Positions 5,707 to 7,469 of a stretch of DNA of 7,469 nt are shown one piece after another. Source of the DNA: Planctomycetia bacterium (lineage in GTDB: Bacteria > Planctomycetota > Phycisphaerae > Phycisphaerales > SM1A02). Position numbers and translations under genes: made by a program. The notes under the pieces were generated by a model. That model searched no databases and had not been told where the DNA came from. It saw only the letters and a program-made list of their open reading frames with translations. The stretch covers positions 1 through 7,469 of the forward strand of contig JAACEA010000105.1 in NCBI GenBank assembly GCA_009936695.1, given 5' to 3'. Positions within the stretch are counted from its first letter, which is position 1. Every line of letters starts with the position of its first letter.

Positions 5707-6147
5707 ATGTTCGTCGTCGACGCGAACGTCCTGGCGATCGCCGCCGATCGGACCGATCCCGGCCACGACACGTGCCGCCTTCAGCTCGATGCGTGGCGAA
5801 CCCAGCCCGGCCCCTGGTATCTCACCTGGCCGATCGTCTTCGAGTTCCTGACCCTGACGACCCACCCCTCGATCTATCGGCAGCCGTGGACCGTCGAGGC
5901 TGCGTGGAAGTACGTCGAAGCGATTCTCGCAGCCCCTTCGCTGTCCATGATCAGCGCCGGCGAACGACACCAGGAGATCCTCGATCGGCTGCTCCTCGAC
6001 CTCCCCGACCTTCGCGGGAGCCAGATGCACGAGGCCCAGATCGTGGCGACGATGATCGAGCACGGCGTCCGCCGGATCATCACCCGCGACACGGCGTTTC
6101 ATCGATTCCCGATGCTCGACGTCGTGGATCCGCTCCGGGCCGCATAG
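5707..6147 (+). CDS. vapC: VapC-type PIN-domain ribonuclease toxin
   Basis: The product is 146 residues, the usual size for VapC, a magnesium-dependent endoribonuclease that cuts tRNA or rRNA when released from VapB. The N-terminal VVDANVL holds the first catalytic Asp (D5). Glu46 in WPIVFEFL is the second acidic residue. The C-terminal block reads MHEAQIVATMIEHGVRRIIT (107-126), then RD with D128, then FHRFPMLDVVDPL. Where many VapC proteins have Asp in the D-A-xIAA helix, this one has Glu109, a conservative change that may keep metal binding. AAGGAAGG at 5690-5697, inside the end of vapB, sits 9 nt before the ATG and is a strong ribosome binding site. The gene ends at TAG 6145-6147. Confidence 0.9.
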   Translation: MFVVDANVLAIAADRTDPGHDTCRLQLDAWRTQPGPWYLTWPIVFEFLTLTTHPSIYRQPWTVEAAWKYVEAILAAPSLSMISAGERHQEILDRLLLDLPDLRGSQMHEAQIVATMIEHGVRRIITRDTAFHRFPMLDVVDPLRAA

Positions 6148-6227
6148 CGGCCGCCGAGTGACCGCTGACCCGCCATGCTCCGCGCGTCGGTCGCCCCCCA
6201 CGGGCGGACGAGCGAACCGAGATCGGC

Positions 6228-6268
6228 CACACGGGCATCGCCGCACGCGACGCCCGTGTGCATTTTCT
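6228..6268 (+). terminator. Intrinsic terminator after vapBC
   Basis: CACACGGGC (6228-6236) and GCCCGTGTG (6252-6260) are perfect 9-bp arms. After one A-C mismatch the stem continues with TCGC/GCGA (6238-6241 with 6247-6250), closing a 5-nt loop CGCAC. The stem is followed at once by CATTTTCT (6261-6268). This is the only hairpin in the window with both a long GC stem and a T-run. It also lies inside the in-frame extension upstream of the RNase H-like gene, which argues against starting that gene at ATG 6175. Confidence 0.75.
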
Positions 6269-6312
6269 GTCGGCTGACCCCGGACGGCGCGGGGGCGTGG
6301 CACAACGGAACC

Positions 6313-7329
6313 ATGCTGATCTACGCAGGCATCGACGAAGCGGGTTACGGCCCCATGCTCGGCCCGCTGTGCGTGGGATGCTCGGTCTTCGCGATCGACG
6401 ACGCGGATCCCGCGGACGGCCCGCCGAACCTCTGGGATCGTCTCGAAGACGTCGTGACCCGCGGTGCCCGCGACGCCCGCCGCCGCATCGCGGTCGACGA
6501 CAGCAAGAAGCTCAAAGGCTCCAATCAGGCCAAGGCCCACCCGCTGCGTCATCTCGAGCGCGGCGTGCTGTCGTTCCTGTCCACCCGGACCAGCGAAGAC
6601 CCGGGTGACCGGGGCCACGCGCCGCCCGAGACCGACGACGCGCTCTTCGCCCGGACCGGAACCGACCTGCCCACCACCGTCGCGACGCCCTGGTACCAGT
6701 CGAACACCTCGCTTCCGGTCGCCCACGATTCGGATGCGCTCGCGATCGACTCGGCCCGGCTGGATCGCGGCCTGTCAGCCGCGGGGGTGCGTCTGCTCGA
6801 ACTCCGATGCGAGGCGATCGACGCCGGCGAGTTCAATCGACGACTCTCCGCCGGGTCGAACAAGGCGTCGATCAACCTCGATGCGGTCGCCCGCCACGTC
6901 GCCGCCGTCCGGCAGGTGGGCCGCGCGGCCGACGCCGAGGCGGTCCCTCGCATCGTCTGCGATCGCCAGGGCGGAAGATCGCACTACCGCGAATGGCTGC
7001 AGGACTGCTTCCCGGATGCCTCGATTCGAATCCTCGGCGAGACCGAGACCATCAGCCGGTATCGGCTGGATGATTCCGACGGCGGATTCGTGATCGGCTT
7101 CGAGACCGGCTCCGAGGATCGGCACCTGCCCATCGCCCTCGCCTCGATGACCGCGAAGTACCTCCGCGAGCTCGCGATGATCCGGATGAACCGGTTCTTC
7201 GCGGCCCAGGTTCCCGGGCTGAAGCCCACCGCCGGATACGTGCAGGACGGACGCCGCTTCGTCGGTGAGATCACCCCGGTGATCGAGACCGTGGGAATCG
7301 ACCGAGCCGAGTTCATTCGGACTTCCTGA
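6313..7329 (+). CDS. Divergent type 2 RNase H-like protein (RNase HII/HIII superfamily)
   Basis: The product is 338 residues, longer than the roughly 200-260 of typical RNase HII. The start ATG 6313 puts the first active-site motif at residues 4-18 (YAGIDEAGYGPMLGP), matching the GxDEAGRGPxxGP motif of RNase HII/HIII, with D8 and E9 as the first two metal ligands. DSKKL (63-67) is the second family motif. D217 in RIVCDRQGG is the likely third acidic residue. ASMTAKYLRELAM (277-289) aligns with the RNase HII helix A-S-I-x-A-K-xxRD, but Glu286 takes the place of Asp. PTAGYVQDGRRF (305-316) matches the following GYG segment. The family cuts the RNA strand of RNA:DNA hybrids. The roughly 150 residues between DSKKL and D217 are well beyond the usual family length. 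An in-frame ATG at 6175 was rejected because its extension is unconserved in style and spans a terminator. Superfamily membership is fairly secure; exact activity is not. Confidence 0.75.
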   Translation: MLIYAGIDEAGYGPMLGPLCVGCSVFAIDDADPADGPPNLWDRLEDVVTRGARDARRRIAVDDSKKLKGSNQAKAHPLRHLERGVLSFLSTRTSEDPGDRGHAPPETDDALFARTGTDLPTTVATPWYQSNTSLPVAHDSDALAIDSARLDRGLSAAGVRLLELRCEAIDAGEFNRRLSAGSNKASINLDAVARHVAAVRQVGRAADAEAVPRIVCDRQGGRSHYREWLQDCFPDASIRILGETETISRYRLDDSDGGFVIGFETGSEDRHLPIALASMTAKYLRELAMIRMNRFFAAQVPGLKPTAGYVQDGRRFVGEITPVIETVGIDRAEFIRTS

Positions 7330-7469
7330 GCTCGAACGGCCCTTTTCCCGCGGCCCGACCGCCTCCGGGCCCCACTTCCCGGCCAGCACCACCACCGAGT
7401 CGACCCGGGAGAGGCCGGGCCGCCCGGAACTCCCTCGAATACCGCCTCGTATTCAACCCCGCGGCTTGA
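7330..7469. other. Right-edge region without a supported gene; small inverted repeat at 7437-7454
   Basis: No reading frame with a start, ribosome binding site and family match can be supported in these 140 bases. The clear structure is GAATAC (7437-7442) and GTATTC (7449-7454), perfect arms around CGCCTC. There is also a GC-only CCGGG-CCG-CCCGG element at 7415-7427. Either may belong to the 3' end of the RNase H-like transcript or to a gene continuing beyond the window. Confidence 0.4.

Noticed and set aside
6175..6312. ATG 6175 as the start of the RNase H-like gene
   Set aside because: The extension contains a terminator-like hairpin and an unlikely Cys/His/Arg mix. Family members begin close to the DEAG motif.
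6775..7395. 206-codon open frame on the minus strand
   Set aside because: It is antisense to the RNase H-like gene and has no recognisable motif.
7330..7469. Minus-strand RNase P protein (rnpA) or RNase P RNA start at the right edge
   Set aside because: Fragments such as VEYEAVFEG and SVVVLAGKWG gave a faint resemblance to RnpA but fall in different frames and have no basic RNA-binding core. The RNA-like bases do not fit the conserved GAGGAAAGTCCGGGC block.
1..7469. CRISPR array, insertion sequence, tRNA, rRNA or phage module
   Set aside because: I saw no regularly spaced repeats with spacers, no transposase motif, no cloverleaf and no conserved rRNA segment on either strand.

Overview
The window is GC-rich, and every gene called here is on the + strand. 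The best taxonomic clue is the protein at 3747..5297. It has an N-terminal membrane segment, a CxxCGYDFxG...CPxCG zinc ribbon and a second membrane segment, a layout I associate with Planctomycetota, especially Phycisphaerae. That placement is an inference from protein style; there is no rRNA or marker gene here to settle it.

Layout. (1) 1..259 is the 3' end of an upstream gene whose protein-like reading switches from frame 1 to frame 2 at about 110-145; its tail resembles the end of S41-type peptidases. (2) 260..397 is intergenic and holds two inverted repeats. (3) 398..5297 looks like one operon of four loci: a secreted LolA/LppX-like protein with a Ser/Asp-rich tail; a NatA/YhaQ-type ABC ATPase (ATGA overlap); a NatB-type ABC permease (8-nt overlap) split by a single in-frame TAG at 3227-3229; and a zinc-ribbon membrane protein 19 nt further on. 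(4) 5298..5476 is a leader with two small hairpins and then a distinctly AT-rich promoter/operator. (5) 5477..6147 is a type II toxin-antitoxin pair, VapB (ribbon-helix-helix) and VapC (PIN), followed by a good intrinsic terminator. (6) 6313..7329 encodes an unusual, large type 2 RNase H-like (RNase HII/HIII) protein. (7) 7330..7469 has no supported gene.

How the genes fit together. The ATPase and permease would form an exporter of the NatAB/YhaQP type. The periplasmic LolA-like protein is translationally linked to it and may bind a lipid or hydrophobic ligand connected with its job. The amber codon makes the permease, and so the exporter, of uncertain function, although the downstream half is conserved in every visible respect. 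VapBC is an independent, probably self-repressed cassette. The RNase H-like protein stands alone.

The points most worth attention are the amber-interrupted permease, the RNase H-like protein with an apparent D-E-D-E active site and a long insertion, the LolA-like/ABC operon with its Ser/Asp tail, and the vapBC operator that covers the promoter of an almost leaderless transcript. I saw no CRISPR array, insertion sequence, tRNA or rRNA, and I cannot claim a wholly new defence system here.
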